Assembly: GCA_037444185.1 (NCBI GenBank)
Contig: JBBIMW010000018.1
Location: 1-42,432, forward strand
Direction: 5' to 3'
From: JAILZP01 sp037444185
Lineage (GTDB): Bacteria > Bacillota > Desulfotomaculia > Desulfotomaculales > Desulfocucumaceae
Length of the DNA stretch: 42,432 nt
The notes beneath the pieces were generated by a model. That model searched no databases, had not been told where the DNA came from, and saw nothing but the letters and a program-made list of their open reading frames with translations. Below, piece by piece: positions 15,653 to 23,680 of the stretch (positions within the stretch are counted from its first letter, which is position 1; each line of letters opens with the position of its first letter). Made by a program: the position numbers and the translations under genes.

Positions 15653-16579
15653 TCACCGTGCCGGCCCGGGCGTCCCCTGGCCCTGGTTCCGGACCTTTTT
15701 AATAATAACCGTTACCTCCACTGCGGCGGGCTTCACCTCAACGGCCCCGGGAGGTGGGCTGACACCTATTTTGACGTTGACGTCGCTTTCCGTTCCCCTG
15801 ACATCCACCTTTTCCGTTTCCACCCAGTTCATCAGCGCCAGGTACCCGGCCGGCGCCACCACCTGCACACTTTCAGGACTGACCGTCACTCCGGCAATTT
15901 CATAATCTTTGGCCGGCTCCCCCGCAACCCTCGGCCGAACCGGCACGGTTCTGGAAGGCAGCGGAATCACCGGCACGGAGACCCTGACAGTCTGGGGCGA
16001 AACTATAACTCCGCCGACACCGGAGCTTACCGGCACCGTCTGCTCCACCACTCCGTCGGCCGACTCAACATCCACCGTCACTTTTAGCTGTTCGACAGGA
16101 CTCACCTTGCTTCTGGGACCTTTTAATGTAACCTTCACCGGAACCACTGCGGGATCCTGGGTGACATATCCCCTGGCAGGATTTCCCTTAAAGGAAACAG
16201 CCACGTCAACTTGCTTTTCCACCATCCTGTCCGCCACCACGTGGATCTTGTTGGGCGTCACCTGCACCACCTGTACACCGGAGGGTGGGGTCAGTTTCAC
16301 CGGGACGTAACTGTCTCCCTCGGGCAATCCCGAAAGGTCCACCGCAGCCTGGAAGTCGCTGGCGGTAAGGGACGCCAGCTGAGTTCTTGGACCCTGCACC
16401 CTCACACTGACGCTGGGAGGAATGCCACTGATTTCCATTCCTTGCGGCTGGTTGATCCTTTGTATTTGAAGGCTCAGTATCTGGTCATTGACCGGATTCT
16501 GCTCGTTGGTGGCGTAGATCCAGAGAAGAAGGGCCATGGCCACGGACAATATCCTCAGCGACATGTTCCGCCAGTTCAC
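15653..16579 (-). CDS. cdaR: CdaR/YbbR-domain regulator of the diadenylate cyclase
   Basis: About 308 residues: one N-terminal membrane helix (LRILSVAMALLLWIYATNE) followed by tandem YbbR repeats made of beta strands, each with the VKV.L.GP or V.V.P..V pattern (for example VSVRVQGPR and VKVTLKGPR). The extracellular YbbR part is known to modulate CdaA from outside the membrane. It follows cdaA directly. Start choice is uncertain. The GTG at 16609 lies inside cdaA without a ribosome binding site, while GTG 16579 has GTGAGG 9 bases upstream and TTG 16585 is a further option. It ends PGPAR, rich in Pro and Gly. Confidence 0.92.
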   Translation of the reverse strand: MNWRNMSLRILSVAMALLLWIYATNEQNPVNDQILSLQIQRINQPQGMEISGIPPSVSVRVQGPRTQLASLTASDFQAAVDLSGLPEGDSYVPVKLTPPSGVQVVQVTPNKIHVVADRMVEKQVDVAVSFKGNPARGYVTQDPAVVPVKVTLKGPRSKVSPVEQLKVTVDVESADGVVEQTVPVSSGVGGVIVSPQTVRVSVPVIPLPSRTVPVRPRVAGEPAKDYEIAGVTVSPESVQVVAPAGYLALMNWVETEKVDVRGTESDVNVKIGVSPPPGAVEVKPAAVEVTVIIKKVRNQGQGTPGPAR

Positions 16580-16590
16580 TGCCAAAAGCC

Positions 16591-17424
16591 TCACCACCTC
16601 CGCTGCCACAGGGCGGTTACGGCATTGCCCTGTTTTTTGGGTTTCAGCGCCCCCAGAAGTCTGTCCGCCAGCAGTTTTTCGTCCAAACCCCGGGCCAGCA
16701 CGCCCTCCACCGCCAGTGAAACATTGCCCGTCTCTTCGGAAACAATCACCGCCAGCGCATCCGATTCCTCCGTTATCCCCACCCCGGCCCTGTGCCTGGT
16801 GCCCAGTAACTTGCTGACATTTTGCCCCTGGGTCAATGGAAGCACACAGGCTGCCGCCAGTATGCGGTCTCCCCTGATGATCACCGCACCGTCGTGGAGG
16901 GGGGTGCGGGGTATAAAAATATTTTGCAGCAGCTCAGCCGACAAAAGCCCCTCCACCTTGGTGCCGGTATCGACGTATTCCTCCAGCCCGGTGGCCCTCT
17001 CCAGCACGATCAAGGCCCCTGTTTTCTCTTTGGACATTTTTTTAACCGCCCGGACTATTTCCACCACCAGCTGGTCATAATCCACCTCTCCCGCACCGCT
17101 GAACTGCCTGGACAGGAAGCGCCCGCCACCTATCTTTTCCAGGGCGCGCCGCAATTCCGGCTGGAATACTATGGGCAGCGCCACCACCAGGGCGGTCATG
17201 GCCTGTTTTAAAAGCCACTGCAGGGTATAAAGCTGCAGGAGGCTGCTGACGGCATTGGCCACCACCAGCACGGCCAGGCCCTTAAGCAGCTGAACGGCCC
17301 TGGTGCCTTTGATCAGCAGCATCAGCCTGTAGAGCACGAAAGCCACAATGGCTATGTCGATTATACTGGTCGGGCTGAAATAGTCCAGTATATTGAAATT
17401 GAGAGACTTCAGCCAGTCCGGCAA
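16591..17424 (-). CDS. cdaA: Membrane diadenylate cyclase (c-di-AMP synthase)
   Basis: 277 residues: three N-terminal membrane helices (about 20-40, 44-63 and 70-88) and a cytoplasmic DAC domain. Both signature motifs are present, DGA at 178-180 (TPLHDGAVII) and RHR at 210-212 (LGTRHRAGVGITEE). It condenses two ATP to c-di-AMP, which controls potassium and osmolyte transport and cell-wall homeostasis in Firmicutes. The TTG start at 17424 follows AAGGTGG with 7-base spacing. It begins 34 bases after the cimA stop with no visible promoter or terminator, so it appears to be the tail of the branched-chain amino acid operon. Confidence 0.96.
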   Translation of the reverse strand: MPDWLKSLNFNILDYFSPTSIIDIAIVAFVLYRLMLLIKGTRAVQLLKGLAVLVVANAVSSLLQLYTLQWLLKQAMTALVVALPIVFQPELRRALEKIGGGRFLSRQFSGAGEVDYDQLVVEIVRAVKKMSKEKTGALIVLERATGLEEYVDTGTKVEGLLSAELLQNIFIPRTPLHDGAVIIRGDRILAAACVLPLTQGQNVSKLLGTRHRAGVGITEESDALAVIVSEETGNVSLAVEGVLARGLDEKLLADRLLGALKPKKQGNAVTALWQRRW

Positions 17425-17458
17425 CTCTCTCCCACCTTCACCGAGCGGAATTCCAGAA

Positions 17459-19057
17459 TCACTGCCCCTGCTCCTGGTCCTGAACCGGTTGATGCGTTTC
17501 GTTTTTTAGCAGGCCATAGGCAATACTGTCCACCAGCGCCCCCCAGCTGGCCTCGATAATGTTTTCCGACACACCCACGGTTCCCCATGATTGCTTTCCG
17601 TCGCTGGTTTCTATGAGCACCCTGACCTGGGCGCCGGTACCGTCCTTTTCTTCCAGCACCCTCACCTTGTAATCGGTTAACTGCATGTTCCCGATACTGG
17701 GGTAAAACCTGTCCAGGGCTTTTCTAAGGGCGTTGTCCAGGGCGTTGACCGGGCCGTTTCCATCCGCCGCGGTATGCACCACATGATCGCCCACGGACAT
17801 TTTAATCACGGTCTGGGTGTAGGTCTTTTTGTCTTCGCCCATTTCTATTATAATCCTCAAATTATCCAGCTTAAAGGGTTCACGGTAATCTGCCTTTAAT
17901 TTCCTGAGCAAAAGTTCAAAAGTACCCTCCGCCCCCTCAAACTGATAGCCCCGCCTTTCCATATCCTTTATGCGCTCCAGCAGTTCCCGGTGTTCCTCCT
18001 TTTGCAGTTCCAGATCCAGATTCATCTCCCTGCACTTGTACAAAAGGTTGGAAAGTCCGCTGAGTTCCGACACCAGCACCCTGCGCCGGTTGCCCACCAG
18101 TTCAGGCTCTATGTGCTCATATGTACGGGGCGACTTGAGTATGGCGCTGACGTGAATGCCGCCTTTATGCGCGAAGGCGCTGACCCCCACAAAGGGCTGG
18201 CCGGCTGTGGGATTCATGTTGGCCACCTCGCTGACGTAGCGGGAAAAACCGGTCAACTTCCCCAGGTTCTCCCTGGGTATGGTCTCCAACCCGCACTTGA
18301 GGCTCAGGTTGGGAATCACCGAGCAAAGGTTGGCGTTGCCGCACCTCTCCCCATAGCCGTTGACGGTTCCCTGGACCTGAGAAGCGCCGGTCAGGACGGC
18401 GGTGATGGAATTGGCCACGGCCAGATCGCCGTCATTGTGACAGTGAATGCCCAGCGGTGTATCCAGACTTTGCGCCGTCATGGACACCGCCGCCCTTATT
18501 TCTTCAGGCAGGGACCCGCCATTGGTGTCGCACAGCACCAAAGTCACGGCGCCGCCGCCATTGGCGGCGGCAAGCGTGGCCAGGGCGTACTCCGGGTTTG
18601 CCTTAAGCCCGTCAAAAAAATGCTCCGCATCGTATATCACCGTTAATCCCTTGCCCGTCAGATAGGCCACCGACTCACGGATCATGTCCAGATTTTCTTC
18701 CAAGGTGGTGTTCAGGGCGCCGGTAACGTGAAAGTCCCATGTCTTGCCCACCAGGGTGGCCACCCGGACACCGGTGGACAAAATACTGTTGAGATTAGCG
18801 TCCTCGTGGGCAAGGCCGCCGGGTCTCCTGGTGCTGCCGAAGGCGGTGACAACGGAATTCTTCAGGGGATAACCGGCTATTTTTTTGAAGAACTCCATAT
18901 CCTTAGGATTGGATCCCGGCCAGCCCCCCTCTATATAATGAAAGCCCATTTTATCCAGTTTCAGGGCTATTTTCAACTTGTCCTCCACTGAAAATGAGAT
19001 GCCCTCCCCCTGGGCACCGTCCCGCAGGGTGGTGTCATATATTTCCACAGTCCTCAT
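17459..19057 (-). CDS. cimA: (R)-citramalate synthase
   Basis: 532 residues of the LeuA/CimA family: TIM barrel with YDTTLRDGAQGEGISFS near the start, metal ligands in HCHNDGDLAVANS, and a C-terminal LeuA-type regulatory dimer domain. The sequence type (RDGAQGEG, GGWPGSNPKD) marks the CimA subgroup rather than LeuA. It condenses pyruvate with acetyl-CoA to citramalate, the first step of the threonine-independent route to 2-ketobutyrate and isoleucine. LeuCD and LeuB, encoded just upstream, can carry out the following two steps. The ATG at 19057 has AAGGG 8 bases upstream; an in-frame GTG at 19066 is not needed. Confidence 0.93.
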   Translation of the reverse strand: MRTVEIYDTTLRDGAQGEGISFSVEDKLKIALKLDKMGFHYIEGGWPGSNPKDMEFFKKIAGYPLKNSVVTAFGSTRRPGGLAHEDANLNSILSTGVRVATLVGKTWDFHVTGALNTTLEENLDMIRESVAYLTGKGLTVIYDAEHFFDGLKANPEYALATLAAANGGGAVTLVLCDTNGGSLPEEIRAAVSMTAQSLDTPLGIHCHNDGDLAVANSITAVLTGASQVQGTVNGYGERCGNANLCSVIPNLSLKCGLETIPRENLGKLTGFSRYVSEVANMNPTAGQPFVGVSAFAHKGGIHVSAILKSPRTYEHIEPELVGNRRRVLVSELSGLSNLLYKCREMNLDLELQKEEHRELLERIKDMERRGYQFEGAEGTFELLLRKLKADYREPFKLDNLRIIIEMGEDKKTYTQTVIKMSVGDHVVHTAADGNGPVNALDNALRKALDRFYPSIGNMQLTDYKVRVLEEKDGTGAQVRVLIETSDGKQSWGTVGVSENIIEASWGALVDSIAYGLLKNETHQPVQDQEQGQ

Positions 19058-19127
19058 AAAATTCACCCTTCAGAAAAAAATTAGGGCAGCTGCCCAAACA
19101 GCCAACGGCTTCAAGCGCGAACACCGC

Positions 19128-20231
19128 TCATTCAGGATTCCGGGCTCCGGCAATTCTGTCCACTTCTGAAGCGATCAGGTCCCCCATCTCGTCGGTGCCG
19201 ACCTGCTTCATACCCTCTTCCATTATGTCGGCGGTGCGGTATCCCTGTTCCAGCACCCGGGTGACGGCCTCCTCTATGGCGGAGGATTCCCGGTCAAGAT
19301 TAAGGGAGAATTTGAGCAGCATGGCCCCGGACAGCACCGTGGCGATGGGGTTGACCCTGTTCATCCCGGCGTATTTCGGCGCGGAGCCGTGACTGGGCTC
19401 GTAAAGGCCCGTTTTCCCGCCTATGCTGGCCGAGGCCAACATTCCCAGGGAGCCGCTGAGCATGGAGGCCTGATCGCTCAGTATATCTCCAAACATATTC
19501 TCTGTGACGATAACATCAAACTGCCGGGGATTCTTCACCAGCTGCATGGCGCAATTGTCCACGTACATGTGATCCAGCTCCACATCCGGATATTCCCCGG
19601 CCAATTCCGACACCACCTCCCGCCAGTGGCGGGAACTCTCCAGCACGTTGGCCTTGTCTACGGAAGTAAGTCTCTTCCTCCTCTTGCGGGCCATCTCGAA
19701 AGCCATGCGGGCGATACGTTCTATTTCAGCAGTGGTGTACTCCAGTGTGTCGGTGACCCTGATGCCCCCCCCCGGTATGGGTTCGCGTTTTTTTTGCCCG
19801 AAATACAGGCCTCCGGTCAGCTCCCTAACCACCAGCACATCCAGCCCGGACACCACTTCGGGTTTCAATGTGGAGGCGTTCACCAGAGCCGGGAAAACCC
19901 GGGCCGGCCTTAAATTGGCATAGAGCCCCAGCTCCTTGCGCAGGGGTAAAAGTGCGCCGGCCTCCGGCCGCAGGTGCACCGGCAGGCCGTCCCACTTGGA
20001 GCCCCCCACGGCCCCGAGCAGAATGGCGTCGCTGGAATGGCACAGGTCCAAAGTTTCCTTCGGCAGTGGATGCCCCACCGCGTCGTAAGCGGCGCCTCCC
20101 ACCAGCCCCCCGGTGAATTTAAATTGGTGACCGTATCCCGACCCCGCCGCCTTTAAAGCTTTAAGGGCCTGTTCGGTGATTTCGGGGCCTATGCCGTCCC
20201 CCGGCAGTACCGCTATTTTATGTGTCCCCAC
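19128..20231 (-). CDS. leuB: 3-isopropylmalate dehydrogenase
   Basis: 367 residues, the family's normal length. It has IAVLPGDGIGPEI at the start, LGAVGGSKWD, the catalytic region RELTGGLYFGQ, SVDKANVLESS, the metal site MFGDILSDQAS (with Asp residues) and the NAD-binding GSAPKYAG. It oxidises and decarboxylates 3-isopropylmalate, and probably the methylmalate of the citramalate route. The GTG start at 20231 overlaps the leuD end by 14 bases and has only a weak GGA upstream, so translation is likely coupled to leuD. Confidence 0.96.
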   Translation of the reverse strand: MGTHKIAVLPGDGIGPEITEQALKALKAAGSGYGHQFKFTGGLVGGAAYDAVGHPLPKETLDLCHSSDAILLGAVGGSKWDGLPVHLRPEAGALLPLRKELGLYANLRPARVFPALVNASTLKPEVVSGLDVLVVRELTGGLYFGQKKREPIPGGGIRVTDTLEYTTAEIERIARMAFEMARKRRKRLTSVDKANVLESSRHWREVVSELAGEYPDVELDHMYVDNCAMQLVKNPRQFDVIVTENMFGDILSDQASMLSGSLGMLASASIGGKTGLYEPSHGSAPKYAGMNRVNPIATVLSGAMLLKFSLNLDRESSAIEEAVTRVLEQGYRTADIMEEGMKQVGTDEMGDLIASEVDRIAGARNPE

Positions 20232-20724
20232 GTTTTTTCATCCTTTCCGCAACGTAGTTTATCAGCCCGCCCGCCGCTATTATCTGCTGCATGAAGGGCG
20301 GCACCCGGGTGGCCCGGTAGGTTTCGTTCCTGGTTATGTTTGTTATTATGCCACCTTCCAGATCCACCGCCACCTCGTCCCCCTCCTGTATTTTTCCGGC
20401 GGCTTCCGCGGACTCCAGTATGGGAAGACCTATATTGAAGGCATTGCGATAGAATATCCTGGCGAAGGTTCTGGCGATGACACAGGACACCCCGGCGGCC
20501 TTGATGGCGATGGGGGCGTGTTCCCGGGAGCTGCCGCAACCGAAATTCTTTCCGGCCACGATAATGTCCCCGGGCCTCACCTTTTTGGCAAACAGTGGAT
20601 CCGCGTCCTCCATGCAATGCCCCGCCAGCTCCCCGGGGTCTGAAGTATTCAGATAGCGGGCCGGGATAATCACGTCAGTGTCAACATCGTTGCCAAATTT
20701 CCATATTTTACCTTTAATCTCCAT
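20218..20724 (-). CDS. leuD: 3-isopropylmalate dehydratase small subunit
   Basis: 168 residues, the short (archaeal/clostridial) LeuD type. It begins MEIKGKIWKFGNDVDTDVIIPARYL and has the conserved FGCGSSREHAP loop, then IARTFARIFYRNAFNIGLP. It is the swivelling subunit that completes the active site of LeuC. The ATG at 20724 shares its A with the leuC stop (TAATG) and GGAGGTGG precedes it, so the two subunits are made in step. The frame is open for 45 codons further upstream, but that stretch lies inside leuC. Confidence 0.96.
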   Translation of the reverse strand: MEIKGKIWKFGNDVDTDVIIPARYLNTSDPGELAGHCMEDADPLFAKKVRPGDIIVAGKNFGCGSSREHAPIAIKAAGVSCVIARTFARIFYRNAFNIGLPILESAEAAGKIQEGDEVAVDLEGGIITNITRNETYRATRVPPFMQQIIAAGGLINYVAERMKKRGDT

Positions 20725-21986
20725 TATTCCACCTCCCGGGGATGGGCTATCCGGCCCATTACAGCCGAAGCCGCCGCCACAGCCGGGCCGGCCAGGTACA
20801 CTTCGCTGCCCGGGTGACCCATGCGCCCCACAAAATTCCTGTTGGTGGTGGCTATGCACCTCTCACCTTCGGCCAGTATGCCCATGTGCCCTCCCAGGCA
20901 AGGACCGCAGGTGGGCGTGCTGATGGCCGCGCCGGAGTCCAGAAAGATCTCGAAAAGGCCCTCCCGCATTGCCTGCCTGTATATCTCCTGGGTTCCCGGT
21001 ATAATGATCAGGCGCACATTGCCGTTGACCCTGCGGCCCTTCAGCAGCCGGGCCGCCTCCCTTAGGTCGTCCATTCGTCCATTGGTGCAGGACCCGATAA
21101 CCGCCTGGTCGATGGTTATATTCAAAACCTCGCTCACCGGCCGGACATTTTCCGGCAGGTGGGGCAGGGCCACGGCGGGCTCCATTTTGCTCACGTCGAA
21201 ATGATATTCCCGGGCGAATCTGGCGTCCGGGTCGCTGGCGTAAAAAACATACGGCCTTTTCGCCCTTCCCTCCACATACCGGCGGGTGACCCCGTCCGGA
21301 GCCACAATGCCGTTCTTGGCCCCGGCCTCCACCGCCATGTTGGCCATGGTCAGACGGCCGTCCATGGACATGCCCTCAACGGCGGGGCCGGTGAATTCCA
21401 TGGCCATGTACAGCGCGCCGTCAACCCCTATCCTGCCGATGGTATACAGTATCAGATCCTTTCCGGAAACCCAGTCCGGCATTTCACCATAGTAAACAAA
21501 TTTAATCGACTCGGGCACCTTGAGCCAGGTTTCGCCCAGGGCCATGGCGGCAGCCAGATCGGTGCTGCCCACCCCGGTGGAAAAGGCCCCCAGTCCGCCG
21601 TAAGTGCAGGTGTGGGAGTCGGCCCCGATGATCAGATCCCCGGGGCCCACCAGCCCCTGCTCCGGAAGCAGGCAGTGCTCGATACCCATCCGCCCCACCT
21701 CGTAATAGTGGGTCAGCCCGTGCTTCCGGGCGAACTCCTTCAGTATTTTGGACTGTTCCGCCGACTTGATGTCCTTGTTGGGCACAAAGTGGTCCGGCAC
21801 CAGCACCACCCGCTCCCGGTCAAACACCCGGTCCACCCCTATCTTTTCAAACTCCCTGATGGCCACGGGGGCGGTTATGTCGTTACCCAGGGCCAGGTCA
21901 ATCTTCACATTGATCAGCTCGCCCGGTTCCACCCTGTCCCTGCCGGCATGGGCAGCCAGTATCTTTTCCGTAATGGTCATCCCCAT
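20724..21986 (-). CDS. leuC: 3-isopropylmalate dehydratase large subunit
   Basis: About 420 residues of the aconitase superfamily. The 4Fe-4S ligand cysteines are in IGSCTNGR and in TPTCGPCLGGH, and the substrate-site motifs GADSHTCTYGGLGAF and VPDHFVPNKD are present. It isomerises 2-isopropylmalate and probably citramalate. I chose ATG 21986 (MGMTITEKILAAHAG), the usual N-terminus in related bacteria; GGCGGGG lies about 11 bases upstream. The in-frame ATG at 21998 sits too close to that site. Confidence 0.96.
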   Translation of the reverse strand: MGMTITEKILAAHAGRDRVEPGELINVKIDLALGNDITAPVAIREFEKIGVDRVFDRERVVLVPDHFVPNKDIKSAEQSKILKEFARKHGLTHYYEVGRMGIEHCLLPEQGLVGPGDLIIGADSHTCTYGGLGAFSTGVGSTDLAAAMALGETWLKVPESIKFVYYGEMPDWVSGKDLILYTIGRIGVDGALYMAMEFTGPAVEGMSMDGRLTMANMAVEAGAKNGIVAPDGVTRRYVEGRAKRPYVFYASDPDARFAREYHFDVSKMEPAVALPHLPENVRPVSEVLNITIDQAVIGSCTNGRMDDLREAARLLKGRRVNGNVRLIIIPGTQEIYRQAMREGLFEIFLDSGAAISTPTCGPCLGGHMGILAEGERCIATTNRNFVGRMGHPGSEVYLAGPAVAAASAVMGRIAHPREVE

Positions 21987-22039
21987 ATATGCATACACCC
22001 CGCCAAAATATATATTCAGGCCCGGCCCGGATCCGCCAT

Positions 22040-23569
22040 TTATTTCCTACCGCCGCCGTATTCCCAGATCAATTTGTTCACCGCGTTAACATACGCCTTG
22101 GTGCTGGCCTCCAGTATGTCGGTGCTTATTCCCCTGCCCACAAAAAATCTTTTGCCGTCCGGGGTGATTTTCAGCGTTACCTCCCCTATGGCGTCGGTGC
22201 CCGAGGTGACAGCCTGGATCTCCCAGCTGGTAAGCTTGCATTCTATGCCGGTGACCTTGTCCACGGCCTTGCAGATGGCGTCCACGGGGCCATTGCCGCA
22301 GGCCGCCTCCTGCAGCCTGTCCTCCCCCCTGAACAACCCCACCGTGGCCGTCGGAACCACCGTGGAGCCGCTGGAAATGTGAATATAGTCAAGGGTGTAC
22401 ACCGGGTCCACGGTTCTTATTTCCTCCTCCACAATGGCTTCCAGGTCATGGTCAGTGATCTCTTTTTTCTTGTCCGCCAGGGCCTTAAAGCTCTGAAAGG
22501 CCTTGTTCAGCTCGGCGGGGCTTAGGATGTAGCCCAATTCCTCCAGTCTCTCCCGGAAGGCATGCCTCCCGGAGTGCTTGCCCAGCACCAGGTTGCTGCG
22601 GCTCAGTCCCACCATCACCGGGTTCATAATTTCGTAAGTGGTGCGCTCCTTCAGCACTCCGTCCTGGTGAATGCCGGATTCATGGGCGAAGGCGTTCTTG
22701 CCCACCACCGCCTTGTTCGGCTGTATCACCATGCCGGTGAGATTGGAAACCAGCCGGCTGGTTCTGTATATTTCCTCGGTCTTAATCCGGGTGATTTTGT
22801 CAAACTGGTCCCGGCGGGTGTGCAAAGCCATGACCACTTCTTCCAGGGAGGCGTTGCCCGCCCTTTCGCCAATGCCGTTGATGGTTCCCTCCACCTGATT
22901 GGCCCCGGAGGCCACCGCCGCCAGGGAGTTGGCCACCGCCAACCCCAGGTCGTCGTGACAGTGAACGCTCATTACAACCCCTTCTATACCTCTCACCCGG
23001 GATCTGATTTCACTTATGAAACGGGCAAATTCCGCCGGCGTGGCGTAACCCACCGTATCTGGAATATTGACCACGGTGGCGCCGGCCTCTATGGCCACCT
23101 CCAGCACCCGGCACAAAAAATCCAGTTCGGACCGGGAGGCGTCCTCTGCGGAAAATTCAACGTCGGAGGTATATCCCTTGGCCCACCTCACCGCAGCCCC
23201 GGCGGTCTCCAGCACCTTGTCCCGGCTCATCCTCAGCTTGTGCCGCATATGTATGTCCGAGGTGGCGATGAAGGTGTGAATCCTGGGCTGGTCGGCCACA
23301 CGAATAGCCTCCCAGGCCGTATCAATGTCCGCTTTTTCAGCCCTGGCCAGACCGGCCACGACAACCCCCCTCACCTCCCGGGCAACGGCCTGAACAGCTC
23401 TGAAGTCGCCGGGCGACGCGACGGGAAAGCCGGCCTCGATCACGTCAACTCCCAGCCTTGCCAGCTGGCGCGCAATCTGCACCTTTTCCTCTACGTTCAG
23501 ACTTACTCCGGGGGATTGCTCACCGTCCCTCAGTGTCGTATCAAAAATATAGACCCTGTTGTCACTCAT
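22040..23569 (-). CDS. leuA: 2-isopropylmalate synthase
   Basis: 509 residues: a catalytic barrel with FDTTLRDGEQSPGVSLN, HCHDDLGLAVANS metal ligands, NGIGERAGNASLEE and AFAHESGIHQDGV, and a C-terminal regulatory domain where leucine normally binds. It condenses 2-ketoisovalerate with acetyl-CoA, the first leucine-specific step. It follows the second ilvB by 111 bases, the widest gap in the operon. The only ribosome binding site, AAGGTGG, lies 16 bases before the ATG, which is longer than usual, so translation may be weak or the leader may fold. Confidence 0.96.
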   Translation of the reverse strand: MSDNRVYIFDTTLRDGEQSPGVSLNVEEKVQIARQLARLGVDVIEAGFPVASPGDFRAVQAVAREVRGVVVAGLARAEKADIDTAWEAIRVADQPRIHTFIATSDIHMRHKLRMSRDKVLETAGAAVRWAKGYTSDVEFSAEDASRSELDFLCRVLEVAIEAGATVVNIPDTVGYATPAEFARFISEIRSRVRGIEGVVMSVHCHDDLGLAVANSLAAVASGANQVEGTINGIGERAGNASLEEVVMALHTRRDQFDKITRIKTEEIYRTSRLVSNLTGMVIQPNKAVVGKNAFAHESGIHQDGVLKERTTYEIMNPVMVGLSRSNLVLGKHSGRHAFRERLEELGYILSPAELNKAFQSFKALADKKKEITDHDLEAIVEEEIRTVDPVYTLDYIHISSGSTVVPTATVGLFRGEDRLQEAACGNGPVDAICKAVDKVTGIECKLTSWEIQAVTSGTDAIGEVTLKITPDGKRFFVGRGISTDILEASTKAYVNAVNKLIWEYGGGRK

Positions 23570-23680
23570 AATAATAAATTAAACACCACCTTTCCAGGAA
23601 GCTGTATCCGGCTATACATGTTTGATACCGTATAATATTGATGCAAAACTTTGTTTAAATGTTCCAGCCCGTCACCGGCT

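Noticed and set aside
20725..20859. Upstream extension of leuD
   Set aside because: It lies within leuC and encodes no LeuD-like sequence. MEIKGKIWKFG is the family N-terminus.
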